This document shows positions 44,083 to 52,395 of a stretch of 64,000 bases of DNA, piece after piece (position 1 is the first letter of the stretch; each line of letters begins with the position of its first letter). This stretch comes from Acidobacteriota bacterium (GTDB lineage: Bacteria > Acidobacteriota > JAAYUB01). Position numbers and translations under genes: made by a program. Where the stretch lies: contig JAGNHB010000001.1 in NCBI GenBank assembly GCA_018001935.1, forward strand, positions 62,001-126,000, in the 5' to 3' direction. A model generated the notes under the pieces. The model was not told where the DNA came from and made no database searches. It worked only from the letters and a program-made list of their open reading frames with translations.

Positions 44083-44832
44083 TCAGCGGTCCAGGAGCAG
44101 TTTCGCCGTGACGGCCAGGGAGATCAGCACGAGGGTCGGGCGGACCACCCGGCTGCCCCGCCGGAGCACCAACCCCGACCCCAGGCGGGCGCCGATGACC
44201 TCACCCACCCCCATGACCAGGCCGTAGACCCACTGAACGTGGCCACCGGCGATGAAGACCGCCAGCGACACGATGTTGCTGGTGAAGTTCATCAGCTTCG
44301 TCTCGGCGGTGGCGACCGTCATGGCCCGCCCGGCCAGGAGCATGAGGGCCATGACCCAGAAGGAGCCGGTCCCGGGCCCGAAGAAACCGTCGTAGAAGCC
44401 CAGCGTGAGGCCAAAAACGGTGAAGAAGAGGGCCGGGACCAGGTGCGGGCGGCGTTCCAGCTCGCCGAGTCGGGGAGCACACAGGATGTAGGCGGCCACC
44501 GCCATCAGGAGGAAGGGGATGGCCCGGCGCAGGAGGTCGGGCGGGAGGTGCTGGACGGCCCAGGCCCCCCCCGCGGCGCCCACCGCCGTCATGAACACCC
44601 CGAGCGCGCACCGGCGGACGCTGAAGATGCCCGCCCGGTGAAAGTGCCAGACGGCGCTGCCGGAGCCGAAGCTGGACTGGAACTTGTTGGTCCCCAGGGC
44701 GTCGGCGGGGGGGAGCCCGACCCCCAGGAGCACGGGGACCGTGATGAGCCCGCCGCCGCCGGCGATGGAGTCCACGAAACCAGCCCCCGTGCCGGCCAGG
44801 AAGAGCAGGGAACCCTGCAGCCACGCCATCAT
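44083..44832 (-). CDS. TSUP (TauE/SafE) family permease
   Basis: 249 residues, start MMAWLQG (44832, or 44829). Eight helices in two similar halves: AGFVDSIAGGGGLITVPVLL and LGTNKFQSSFGSGSAVWHFH in the first; LGFYDGFFGPGTGSFWVMAL and ETKLMNFTSNIVSLAVFIAG in the second. These are the TSUP hallmarks. The family moves sulfite, sulfoacetate, or related organosulfur anions, usually outward. No sulfur gene is next to it, so the substrate is open. An unusual tandem 9-bp repeat lies upstream. Confidence 0.9.
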   Translation of the reverse strand: MMAWLQGSLLFLAGTGAGFVDSIAGGGGLITVPVLLGVGLPPADALGTNKFQSSFGSGSAVWHFHRAGIFSVRRCALGVFMTAVGAAGGAWAVQHLPPDLLRRAIPFLLMAVAAYILCAPRLGELERRPHLVPALFFTVFGLTLGFYDGFFGPGTGSFWVMALMLLAGRAMTVATAETKLMNFTSNIVSLAVFIAGGHVQWVYGLVMGVGEVIGARLGSGLVLRRGSRVVRPTLVLISLAVTAKLLLDR

Positions 44833-45172
44833 GGGCGATACCGGTCGCGGAAACTTTTGAACCGCATGGTGTTCTCCACCGCCCCGGGTCTTCCCGGGGC
44901 GAAACGCCATTGTTCCACGGTCCGGCGCCCGCCGCAAGGGGCAAGAGGGATCAAGCTTGTCGTTGCACTGTTTTCAGGGGTGAAAGGACAAAAGGACCAA
45001 AAGGACCAAAGGGACCACGAAGACCAGGACGACCCACAAGACTCCCTTTTCAGGCCTTTTACGCCCTTCCTGCCTTTCCCGTCCTTTAGGTCCTTTAGGT
45101 CCTTTAGGTCCTTTAGGTCCTTTGGGTCCTTTGGGTCCTTTGGGTCCCCTGGCCCCTTCCCGCCGCGGAGCG
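44833..45172. other. Intergenic region with 9-bp tandem inverted repeat
   Basis: 340 bases between the TSUP start and the diguanylate cyclase stop (both minus strand). About half is the GTCCTTTAG/GGACCAAAA element described separately. The rest (44833-44981) should contain the TSUP promoter, but no clear boxes were found. Confidence 0.6.
44982..45147. repeat. Inverted repeat with 9-bp tandem arms
   Basis: Left arm GAAAGGACAAAAGGACCAAA AGGACCAAAGGGACCACGAA (44982-45021) and right arm from 45081 with seven copies of GTCCTTTAG/GTCCTTTGG. The right arm is the reverse complement of the left, both with a period of exactly 9. The first four right-hand units read TTTAG and the last three TTTGG, as if two sub-blocks were amplified. 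The loop is about 60 bases. Confidence 0.85.
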
Positions 45173-47647
45173 TCACCCCGCCCAGGCCACCACCCGGTTC
45201 TTGCCCTCCTTCTTGGCCTGAAGCAGGCAGCGGTCGGCCGCCTCGATGAGGGCGGCCTTGTTCATGTCGGGGAGCAGTTCGCACACGCCCTGGCTGACGG
45301 TAACCCGGAGTTTCTTCTGCCCCTGGGGGACCACGTGGGAGGCGATGCGGCTCCGCAGCCGTTCCGCCAGGGCCTTCGCCTGGCTCAGGGAGGTGTTGGG
45401 GAGAACCAGGGCAAACTCCTCCCCGCCGTAACGGGCCGCGACGTCGTACTCCCGCAACCCGTTCCGGATGAGGATCGCCACTTCCCGCAGGACCACGTCC
45501 CCGATCTGGTGGCCGAACCGGTCGTTGAAGAGCTTGAAGTCGTCGATGTCCATCATGATCACCGCCAGGGCGTTCTCGTGCCGTTTCGCCCGCGCGATCT
45601 CCCGGGACAGCGTGTCCTGGAAGAAGCGGTGGACGTACAGGCCGGTCAGCCCGTCGGTGATGGAAAGCTCCAGGATCTTCTGGTATTTCTCGCAATTCTC
45701 CACGGCCACGGACAGGTGCTGGGCGAAACTGCACGCCAGGTGGAACTCCTGGGACGAGAAGGGGGTGCCGTCGATCTTGTCCGTGAGGTTCAGCACGCCG
45801 ATGACCCGGTCGCGGCTCCGGAGGAGGATGTTGAGGAACGACTTGGTCTGGTAGTAGGGCTTGTTCTGGATGCTGAGGTCGGATTCGATGTCCTGGATGT
45901 AGACGGACCGCTTCATGCGGATCACCCGGGTCATCAGGTTGTCGCCGGCCGATTCCAGCGAGATGGGGTCGACGCTCTTCACCTCGGGGAGGTTGTGGCC
46001 CATCAGGACGAGCTTCTTCTCTTCGGGGACGTGGAAAAAGATGGAGCAGAGCCGGCAGTTCATGTAGAAGGGCAGCCACTTGACGACGGCCCCGATGCAC
46101 TTCTTCAGGTCGAAGGAGGAGTTGATCCGGCGGCTGAGCGCGTTCAGGTTGAGCAGGAGGTTGTGGGCGGTGGTCTTCTGCTTGAAGAGTTCGGCGTTGA
46201 CGAGGGTGTAGCAGATGTGGTCCGCGATGCGGGAGAAGATCTCCACGTCGCTCTTGTCGAACTGGTTCAGGCGGCTGCTCTCGATGTTGAGGACCCCGAA
46301 CACCTCCTCCTCGTTCCGGATGGGGATCGCCAGTTCCGACTTGGTGTGGAGGAGCACCCCGCGGTAACGCGCTTCCCGCAGGACGTCGTTGCAGAGGTGG
46401 TGCTGGCCGGACCGGGCGACGAGCCCGATGATCCCCTCGTCCAGCGGGAACTTGTCCCCCACCGAGGCCCCCGGAGGCGGGGAGCCGGCGTAGGACACCA
46501 GCTCGAGCTGCTGGGAGAGCTTCTCGAACGAGAAGATCCCCGTGTGGTCGTAGCCGAAGGCGTCCTGGATGTACTGGACGATGTCGTTGATGAAGACCTT
46601 GTAGTCGAAACTCTGGATGGTCACCTGCCCGATTTTCTGGATCACCTCGGAGTGCTTGGATTTCTTCGTCGCCTCCGCGTAGGAGATGACGTCCTTGAGG
46701 ATGGCGCCGAGGTGTTCACACAGCGCCTCCATGACGAGGCGGTCCTTGTCGGCCATCGGGCCGCGGTTGCTGGTGCAGAGGTGGATCACGCCGATCGGGT
46801 TCGCCTGGATCCGGATGGGCATGGCGTGGCCGATCCGCTGCAGGGCGTCGTCCGCCAGGTCCTCCGCGGCCGGGTGGGACACCGAGGTCTCGCGGTTGTC
46901 CCGAAACGCCTGCTCCACGATCGGGTCGATCCCCTCCCCGGGGTGTTCGCCCGCCTCCCCCTCGGGGGCGACCGCCGCACACTGCAGCCGTTTTTCGTCC
47001 GGGTTCCACAGGAAGATCCGGATCCCGGAGAAGCCGAGGAATTCCACGATGGACCGGGCCACGACCGCCAGCATCCGGTCCATCCCGAGGTTCAGCGAGA
47101 TCCGGTTCCGGATCTCGTTGATGATCTGAAGGCGGCTGGCGCTTCGGCGCTCGATCTCGATGGTCATGGCGTGGCCGATGGCCACGGCGATCTGGGAGGA
47201 GAAGATGACGAGGATGTCGAAGTCGTCCTGCGAGAAGGAAAACTCGCGGCGGCACTCGATGTCCAGGACCCCGAGGAACTGCTCCGACGTGACCAGGGGA
47301 ATGCAGATCTCGGACCGGGCGCCGTCCACCCCCGGGATGTAGCGGGGTTCCGCCCGGAGGTCGGGAATGAAGAGCGGCTGGCGGGTTTGCGCCGCGTGGC
47401 CCGTGATCCCGCGGCCCCCGACCGTGGTGCGGAAGGTCTTGATGGCCTCGGGCGTGTACCCCCGGGCCGCACGGATGTACAGCTCGCTGGACTGGTTGTC
47501 CAGGAAGAGGATGGCGCAGGAGTCGAACCCGAGGGTGTTCTCGATGATGTCCAGCACCTTCTCCAGGAGGCGGTTCATGTTCAGGTCGGACAGGATCGAC
47601 TCGTTCAGCCGGTAGAGGGCCTCCAGCTTGTCCAGTTTGCGTTTCAT
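45173..47647 (-). CDS. Four-GAF diguanylate cyclase
   Basis: 824 residues; start 47647 with a perfect GGAGG. No membrane helix. Four successive GAF domains (about 5-160, 185-340, 345-500, 515-650) such as LLEKVLDIIENTLGFDSCAI, RMLAVVARSIVEFLGFSGIR, IPIRNEEEVFGVLNIESSRL. The C-terminal GGDEF domain is intact: MMDIDDFKLFNDRFGHQIGD, active site ARYGGEEFALVLPN, and an inhibitory RxxD (REYD) five residues before it, so product feedback is likely. It makes cyclic di-GMP from two GTP in response to cytoplasmic signals bound by the GAFs; the ligands are unknown. Confidence 0.93.
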   Translation of the reverse strand: MKRKLDKLEALYRLNESILSDLNMNRLLEKVLDIIENTLGFDSCAILFLDNQSSELYIRAARGYTPEAIKTFRTTVGGRGITGHAAQTRQPLFIPDLRAEPRYIPGVDGARSEICIPLVTSEQFLGVLDIECRREFSFSQDDFDILVIFSSQIAVAIGHAMTIEIERRSASRLQIINEIRNRISLNLGMDRMLAVVARSIVEFLGFSGIRIFLWNPDEKRLQCAAVAPEGEAGEHPGEGIDPIVEQAFRDNRETSVSHPAAEDLADDALQRIGHAMPIRIQANPIGVIHLCTSNRGPMADKDRLVMEALCEHLGAILKDVISYAEATKKSKHSEVIQKIGQVTIQSFDYKVFINDIVQYIQDAFGYDHTGIFSFEKLSQQLELVSYAGSPPPGASVGDKFPLDEGIIGLVARSGQHHLCNDVLREARYRGVLLHTKSELAIPIRNEEEVFGVLNIESSRLNQFDKSDVEIFSRIADHICYTLVNAELFKQKTTAHNLLLNLNALSRRINSSFDLKKCIGAVVKWLPFYMNCRLCSIFFHVPEEKKLVLMGHNLPEVKSVDPISLESAGDNLMTRVIRMKRSVYIQDIESDLSIQNKPYYQTKSFLNILLRSRDRVIGVLNLTDKIDGTPFSSQEFHLACSFAQHLSVAVENCEKYQKILELSITDGLTGLYVHRFFQDTLSREIARAKRHENALAVIMMDIDDFKLFNDRFGHQIGDVVLREVAILIRNGLREYDVAARYGGEEFALVLPNTSLSQAKALAERLRSRIASHVVPQGQKKLRVTVSQGVCELLPDMNKAALIEAADRCLLQAKKEGKNRVVAWAG

Positions 47648-48331
47648 GAGCCGCCTCCTTGTTCCGTGAGGGGTCGGAACGGCCAGGCACGCGGCCCCCG
47701 GATCGGCACGCACGCCAACCCCCGGGCACCCCCTGGCCGTCCAGCGAAGCGGTTCGGAGACGAAAGACCTTTCGTCCGGGCGAGCCGCACCGCGCCCTCC
47801 GGGATTGTTGAATTCCGCCTTGACACCCCGCAAAAAGTGCCGTCGCCCCCCCGGGCGATGGCTCAAGCAAAGGTCTTATTGAACGTTCCCGCCCGATTTT
47901 CGACTTTTTGCGACGTTGTCACCTCCTCATCTTCCCCCAGTTTGGTGCGTTCGTCAACGGTTTTTAGGGACGGGCCACGAGGCGTCGGGAGCCGGGCGGG
48001 CGACGGTGGGAAAGCCGGTTCGGTACCTCGAGGCGTCGCGTGTCAACCGCTGCGAAACTTCGATATCGATCTCCTGTCGGTGATCTCCCCGGCCTTGGCC
48101 GGCGACATCGCCGGGGTCGAATCCGGCGGTGAGCACAAGGTCCTCAGCGGGCGATTGACGGGGGGGGAGGGAAAACCCGTTTTAACTATCCGTTTTGAAG
48201 AGTCCTGATCAGAGGGCTCCGAAGCAGGAATTCTTAAAGGCTTGGTAAAAAGGGGTTAAGACTTATGCCGGGTTTGGCAGGCTTCATGCTCTGTTCTCAT
48301 CGACGGACGGGGGGGCGTCGGGAGGCCCATC
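47648..48331. other. Intergenic region of 684 bases with one hairpin element
   Basis: Lies between the cyclase start and a small plus-strand gene (divergent). It contains the 86-bp hairpin element (47829-47914) and otherwise no credible gene, though a long open frame from the opposite strand runs through it. Near 48230-48265 an AT-rich stretch (TTCTTAAAGGCTTGGTAAAA) precedes the small gene. Nothing else recognised. Confidence 0.6.
47829..47914. repeat. 86-bp hairpin element, solo copy
   Basis: Starts CGCAAAAAGTGCCGTCGCCC, hairpin CGTCGCCC-CCC-GGGCGATGG, then CTCAAGCAAAGGTCTTATTG and ends CGACTTTTTGCGAC. Same length and layout as 19343-19428 in the opposite orientation. Paired changes in the hairpin (CGTCGCCC with GGGCGATGG) keep the stem mostly paired. 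Confidence 0.8.
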
Positions 48332-48577
48332 ATGCCGAACGGATGCCATGGAGACACCAACCCCTCGGTATGCCCGGGGAACCTTCACCGGGTGGAAGAG
48401 ACGGAGTTCGATTTCTGCCCCCACTTCGCCAAGCCATTCCCGGAGTGCTTCTGCAGGCAGTTCGACAGTCTCACCATCCCCAAGATCGTCGCCTATTGCA
48501 ACGGGGCCTACGCGCTGTGCCCCATCTTCCGGCGGGCCTCCGACGAGGCGGCACCCACGAAAAACGCTTCGAAATGA
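48332..48577 (+). CDS. Small Cys-rich protein, unknown
   Basis: 81 residues; ATG 48332 after GGGAGGCCC. Seven Cys residues at about 5, 14, 29, 39, 41, 56 and 63. The core is FDFCPHFAKPFPECFCRQFD and IPKIVAYCNGAYALCPIFRR, that is C-x9-C-x-C-x14-C-x6-C, a spacing that could bind a metal or Fe-S cluster. There is no signal peptide and no charged tail. I recognise no family, but the ribosome site and Cys pattern argue that it is real. It stands alone on the plus strand, 133 bases before the next gene. Confidence 0.65.
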   Translation: MPNGCHGDTNPSVCPGNLHRVEETEFDFCPHFAKPFPECFCRQFDSLTIPKIVAYCNGAYALCPIFRRASDEAAPTKNASK

Positions 48578-48675
48578 GTCGTGCCCTGAATTCGCGGGGT
48601 GGCGTGTTTCACGGGGCGGGGCCCTTCCGCGAGGCGATGCGGGCCATCCCGGCCAACGGGCTTGTGTTCCGCCCC

Positions 48676-48704
48676 TTGCCCCCGTTCCCGGTCGGGTTTA
48701 CAAT
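48676..48704 (+). promoter_or_regulatory. Promoter for a probable leaderless mRNA
   Basis: TTGCCC (48676-48681), 17-base spacer, TACAAT (48699-48704). Transcription should begin about 7 bases later, at or beside the ATG at 48711, with no room for a ribosome site. Confidence 0.55.
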
Positions 48705-48710
48705 GGGCCC

Positions 48711-49367
48711 ATGAACATTCGTATCCATCTTCTGGTCCTGTTTCTTTGGGGGGCGTTCGTTCCCGGGCAGGCCCCGGGCCCGGGAACCGCCCCGGAGGGG
48801 GTGGCCGTCACCCTCGCTTTCCCGAAACCCCTGCACCTGGTGGAGTTGTGGCATGGGCGGGAGCGGGTCGGGAGCGGCCTCGAGGGGAGCGTGACGGTGA
48901 CCGTCACCAACCGGGGGCCGGGGCCGGTCACCGTGTACGACCTGGACGTGCACGGCCTCTGTTTCCGGGACGTGAGGACCGGCGAGGAGCGGGTGGTGGT
49001 TCACCCCTGCGACACGGCCTTCTACGCCGGGCTCGAATCGCCCCCCCCGGGGTGGGCCCGAACCCGGACGCACATCCTGGGGCCCGGGGAGTCCTGCCGG
49101 GTCCTCCTCGACGACTTCGGGTGTTCGGGGGGGTACTGGGCCGCCCCGCCGCCGGGGGAGTACGAGGTCTTCTACCGCCTCCGGACAGCGCCCCCCTGGG
49201 CATCCCCGCCGTCTTCCGGCACCGGGGGGCAGGTCCGGTTCAACCCTTCGCGCGACGTGAGCGCCTTCCGGGCCCGTCTCCTCGACGCCGGCTTCTGGAA
49301 GGACGGCCCGGGTTCCCCGACCCTCCGCCTCCAATTGAAAAAGCCGCGAGCCCGGCAGGTGAAGTGA
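48711..49367 (+). CDS. Secreted protein of unknown function, Ig-like
   Basis: 218 residues. Signal peptide MNIRIHLLVLFLWGAFVPGQ. The mature part alternates short hydrophobic strands: VAVTLAFPKPLHLVELWHGR, GSVTVTVTNRGPGPVTVYDL and CRVLLDDFGCSGGYWAAPPP GEYEVFYRL. It reads like a single beta-sandwich domain that ends with GEYEVFYRLRTAP, followed by a low-complexity Pro/Ser tail. Three Cys residues could form a disulfide. No family is recognised. The promoter places the transcript start at the ATG, so the mRNA may be leaderless. Confidence 0.7.
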   Translation: MNIRIHLLVLFLWGAFVPGQAPGPGTAPEGVAVTLAFPKPLHLVELWHGRERVGSGLEGSVTVTVTNRGPGPVTVYDLDVHGLCFRDVRTGEERVVVHPCDTAFYAGLESPPPGWARTRTHILGPGESCRVLLDDFGCSGGYWAAPPPGEYEVFYRLRTAPPWASPPSSGTGGQVRFNPSRDVSAFRARLLDAGFWKDGPGSPTLRLQLKKPRARQVK

Positions 49368-49479
49368 GGCCCCCGGGGCGCAAACGAGGGCCCCGCGGCG
49401 GACCGCTGCCGGCGGGAACCGGGTGGTGAGCCCGGGTCCGCGCCGCCGGCGGGGCGCCGACAGCGCCGGCCCCCGGACG

Positions 49480-51015
49480 TCACTGCTTGACCAGGCGGAT
49501 GTCGCCGGACTGGGTCACGCAGCGGAGGGTGGCTTCCTCCGGTTTCCCGTTGCTCCAGATCGGCCCCTTGCTGCCGGTGGAGGCGGTCAGGACCCCCGGG
49601 GGGAAGTCGGATTCGATCTCGCCGTCCATGGCGTAGAGGTACATCTTCCGTTCCGCGGGAAGGGACGGCGAGCGCAGTTCCACGTCACCGTTCCGCACGT
49701 CGACGCCCAGGCGGGCGGTGGGAGACTCGGGGAAGCCCGAGACGATGACGTCGCCGCCCTCGCTCTCGAGGGTGACGTCCCCGACCGGGCGGATCACCTT
49801 CAGCAGGTGACGGGAGTTCTTCGCGGTGAGGGTGCCCCGGATTCCCTCGAAGACGGCCTCGCAACGGTCGAGGTCGGCCTTGACGTTCCCGTTCTGGCCC
49901 TTGACCCGGAGGTCGGACCGCTCGGCGGTCACCCGGAGGTCGCCGATCCCGGAGGAACCGCGGATGTCGCAGTGGTAACAGTCCGAAAGGGTGCAGGACC
50001 CGGTGATGTTGAACAGGAAGATGTCCGCGTTCCGGGCCCCGCTGAGCGAGACGTCCCCGGTCACGGTCTCCAGGGTGATGTCGCCCCAGAGGCGGTGCTC
50101 GCCGCTGACGGTGACGGGCCCCCGGTGGGAGCGGACGTAGATGTCGGCGCTCTCCACGTCGAGCGCCAGCGGGCTTTCCAGGTTGGAGGCCGCGACGTCG
50201 CCCCGGTCGTTGGCCACCCGGAGGATGAAGCCTTTCGGGACGGTGATGACCAGGTTCACGACGGCCCGGTCGTCGCGGCCGGGTTCCAGCACGAGGTACT
50301 CGCCCTCGGTCCGGACCCGGGTGGCCGCCTTGACCTCCTCGGCGACGGCGCGGGCTTCGGTGGCACTGTCGGTGTAGACGACGCTGTCGAAGGTCACGGT
50401 GAGGTTCCCGTCGGTGGAGGGTTGGAACGAGATGTTTCCCACCTCGTGGGCGAGCATCAGGCCCCGGGTGTTCCCGGCCTTGCAGTGCAGCACGGACTGG
50501 ATGCGCTGCGACTGGAAGAGGAGGCTGCGGATCTCCTCGGGCAGATAGCGAAGGTTTTGGAAGGCCTGGTGAATGCCGGCCCCGAAGATCGCCAGGAGGA
50601 TGAGGAACACGATCTCCCCGGCGAAGAAGCGAACGGTCCTGCGGGGGTGGACGGCGTCCACCAGCTTGCCGATCCCCGCCAGGATGACCAGCAGCGGCCA
50701 ATAGGTGCCGGGCACGGCCCACACGTGAGGGGTCCGGCCGAGCGTGACGAAGAGGAGCATCACCCCGAACCCCGCCCACAGCAGGGGTGCGGAGAAGGTG
50801 ACGGGCTTCGGGGGGGCGCCGGCCTCCTCCTCGCCGGGTTTGTGGAAGTAGTTCCAGGCCTTCACCCCGCCGATGTAGACCAACAGCAGGGGGAAGCAGC
50901 GGAAGATCCAGCTGAGGAAGTTGTAGTCTTTCTGGATGTTGGCGTACAGGATGAGGAAGCCCAGGAAGATCAGCAGCAGTCCGCCCTGGATGGATCGTGC
51001 CGTTCGCTTCGACAT
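49480..51015 (-). CDS. Membrane protein with LiaF-like helices and DUF4097 beta-helix
   Basis: 511 residues; start with AAGGAG. Four N-terminal helices (IQGGLLLIFLGFLILYANIQ, FRCFPLLLVYIGGVKAWNYF, PLLWAGFGVMLLFVTLGRTP, GEIVFLILLAIFGAGIHQAF) resemble the DUF5668/LiaF membrane part. The outer part is a repetitive right-handed beta-helix of DUF4097 type, with units such as VANDRGDVAASNLESPLALD, SADIYVRSHRGPVTVSGEHR and GDVTLESEGGDVIVSGFPES. Last gene of the sigma/anti-sigma operon, 3 bases after the B-box gene, so it is probably an output or sensor of that envelope-stress system. Confidence 0.82.
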   Translation of the reverse strand: MSKRTARSIQGGLLLIFLGFLILYANIQKDYNFLSWIFRCFPLLLVYIGGVKAWNYFHKPGEEEAGAPPKPVTFSAPLLWAGFGVMLLFVTLGRTPHVWAVPGTYWPLLVILAGIGKLVDAVHPRRTVRFFAGEIVFLILLAIFGAGIHQAFQNLRYLPEEIRSLLFQSQRIQSVLHCKAGNTRGLMLAHEVGNISFQPSTDGNLTVTFDSVVYTDSATEARAVAEEVKAATRVRTEGEYLVLEPGRDDRAVVNLVITVPKGFILRVANDRGDVAASNLESPLALDVESADIYVRSHRGPVTVSGEHRLWGDITLETVTGDVSLSGARNADIFLFNITGSCTLSDCYHCDIRGSSGIGDLRVTAERSDLRVKGQNGNVKADLDRCEAVFEGIRGTLTAKNSRHLLKVIRPVGDVTLESEGGDVIVSGFPESPTARLGVDVRNGDVELRSPSLPAERKMYLYAMDGEIESDFPPGVLTASTGSKGPIWSNGKPEEATLRCVTQSGDIRLVKQ

Positions 51016-51018
51016 GGT

Positions 51019-51654
51019 TCACTCCTTCCCGAAGCCGCCGTCGCGGGGGATTCTCCCCGTGAGGTCCGCCTCGTCCTTGTTTTGACCGAACCCGCGGACG
51101 AAGACCATGTAGAACCCCGCCAGGATGATCAGGACGGGCCAGTACCGGTGCAGGAACTCGAGGTCGAAGTCGAGGTTGTTGAGCAGGAACAGGCACCCGA
51201 TGAGGACGAGGACGGCCCCCTTGACCAGGTTCATGTTCAGCCGGTTCTCGAAGGGCAGGGGCTCCGGCCGGTACGTTCCCGCGTTGAGCGCCTTGGCCGT
51301 GCGGTACGCGTCGACGATGGTGTACACGTAGAAGACGATGTTCGCCGGGATGCCGAAACCCAGCTGGTTCTGCATCAGTTCGTGGATGACGACGAACCCC
51401 AGGAACTGGTAGAAGGCCTTGACGTAGGTCCCGTTGTAGATGGCCCCCACGCAGGGGATGACCGCCAGCCAGGCCGCGGCGGCGGGTGACACGGTGCGGT
51501 TGGGGTTTTCCCGGTACCGCTTCACCGCTTCCTTGGCGCACTCGGTGCAGACGGGGTCGCCGCCGATGTTCCCGGCGCAGGCGGGGCAGAAATGACGCTT
51601 GCAGACGGCGCACTCGACAACGGACGGGACCTCGGGGTGATTGACGCAGTTCAT
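51019..51654 (-). CDS. B-box zinc finger membrane protein (DUF5668-like)
   Basis: 211 residues; AAAGGAG ribosome site. Residues 1-45 hold a B-box-like zinc finger (CVNHPEVPSVVECAVCKRHF CPACAGNIGGDPVCTECAKE), seven Cys and one His. After a polar stretch come four helices: AAAAWLAVIPCVGAIYNGTY, ANIVFYVYTIVDAYRTAKAL, LVKGAVLVLIGCLFLLNNLD, FLHRYWPVLIILAGFYMVFV. The last two resemble the DUF5668 pair of LiaF-like proteins. It sits between the anti-sigma factor gene (12 bases) and the DUF4097 gene (3 bases), in one operon with the ECF sigma factor. Confidence 0.85.
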   Translation of the reverse strand: MNCVNHPEVPSVVECAVCKRHFCPACAGNIGGDPVCTECAKEAVKRYRENPNRTVSPAAAAWLAVIPCVGAIYNGTYVKAFYQFLGFVVIHELMQNQLGFGIPANIVFYVYTIVDAYRTAKALNAGTYRPEPLPFENRLNMNLVKGAVLVLIGCLFLLNNLDFDLEFLHRYWPVLIILAGFYMVFVRGFGQNKDEADLTGRIPRDGGFGKE

Positions 51655-51666
51655 GGCGGTTCTCCT

Positions 51667-52395
51667 TTAAACGAGTCCGGGCAGGAGGGCCCGGCTCGGG
51701 ATGGACGCACAGGGTGCCCTCTCAGGGACGAAACTCCCGGGAAACACCCCGAGAAGCGCGATGGTGTCGGGGAAGCTCCGTTCCATGCCGGACCGGTTGG
51801 GGTCTTTCTTGTCGTTCCGGGGGAGCGTTTCCTTCTTCTTGTCGCGCGGGCTGAAGATGTCCTTCACCTGTTCCCACTTGGTCTCGAGGTACACCTGGGC
51901 CTTCTCGGTGAAGATCACCACGGAGTCCCACGCCTCGGAGGCCCCCTCGTAGAGCTTGACGAAGCGGTGAACGACCTTGTTCGTGAGGTTGTCCAGCACG
52001 GGCGATGACCCTCCGGTCGGGTCCAGGTTTCGCGCCACGGGGGCGTTGAGCAGGTTGTACCCCACCGCCACCAGGAACAGGCAGGCCAGTGCGGCGGCCG
52101 CCAGGCGCCGCTGATGGAAGGACAGGATCGGCGCGGGGTGCAGCAGCGACTTCAGAAACCCCAGCGGAGAGAACCGGGGGCGCCGGGTGGCCTCCAGGAT
52201 TCTCCGGGCGAGTTCCGGCGGGGGGTCGACCTCGGGGATCGCGGAGAAGACGGCCCGATTGTCCAGCACCGTGTCCATGAGCAGGGCGCAAAGGGAACAG
52301 CTGCGCCGGTGGCTCTCGAACTCGTGGAGGGGTTTGCCAGTCAGTTCACCGTCCACGTAAGCGCCGACGAGGTCTTCGAACTCACGGCAGTCCAT
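51667..52395 (-). CDS. Anti-sigma factor with zf-HC2 zinc site
   Basis: 242 residues. The N-terminal anti-sigma domain has the zinc pattern H-x3-C-x2-C (ESHRRSCSLCALLMDTV) after MDCREFEDLVGAYVDGELTG. One helix (RLAAAALACLFLVAVGYNLL) anchors it, with a periplasmic portion of about 130 residues ending in a long amphipathic helix (FVKLYEGASEAWDSVVIFTE). It should hold the ECF sigma factor inactive at the membrane until a signal triggers release. Its start overlaps the end of the sigma gene by 14 bases, which couples their translation and stoichiometry. Confidence 0.9.
   Translation of the reverse strand: MDCREFEDLVGAYVDGELTGKPLHEFESHRRSCSLCALLMDTVLDNRAVFSAIPEVDPPPELARRILEATRRPRFSPLGFLKSLLHPAPILSFHQRRLAAAALACLFLVAVGYNLLNAPVARNLDPTGGSSPVLDNLTNKVVHRFVKLYEGASEAWDSVVIFTEKAQVYLETKWEQVKDIFSPRDKKKETLPRNDKKDPNRSGMERSFPDTIALLGVFPGSFVPERAPCASIPSRALLPGLV

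Noticed and set aside
45081-45147. Possible CRISPR array
   Set aside because: Units are only 9 bp with no unique spacers; it is a simple tandem that forms one arm of an inverted repeat.
47648-48208. Plus-strand frame continuing through the intergenic region after the cyclase gene
   Set aside because: It is the tail of an antisense frame over the diguanylate cyclase and contains the 86-bp hairpin element; no coding signal of its own.
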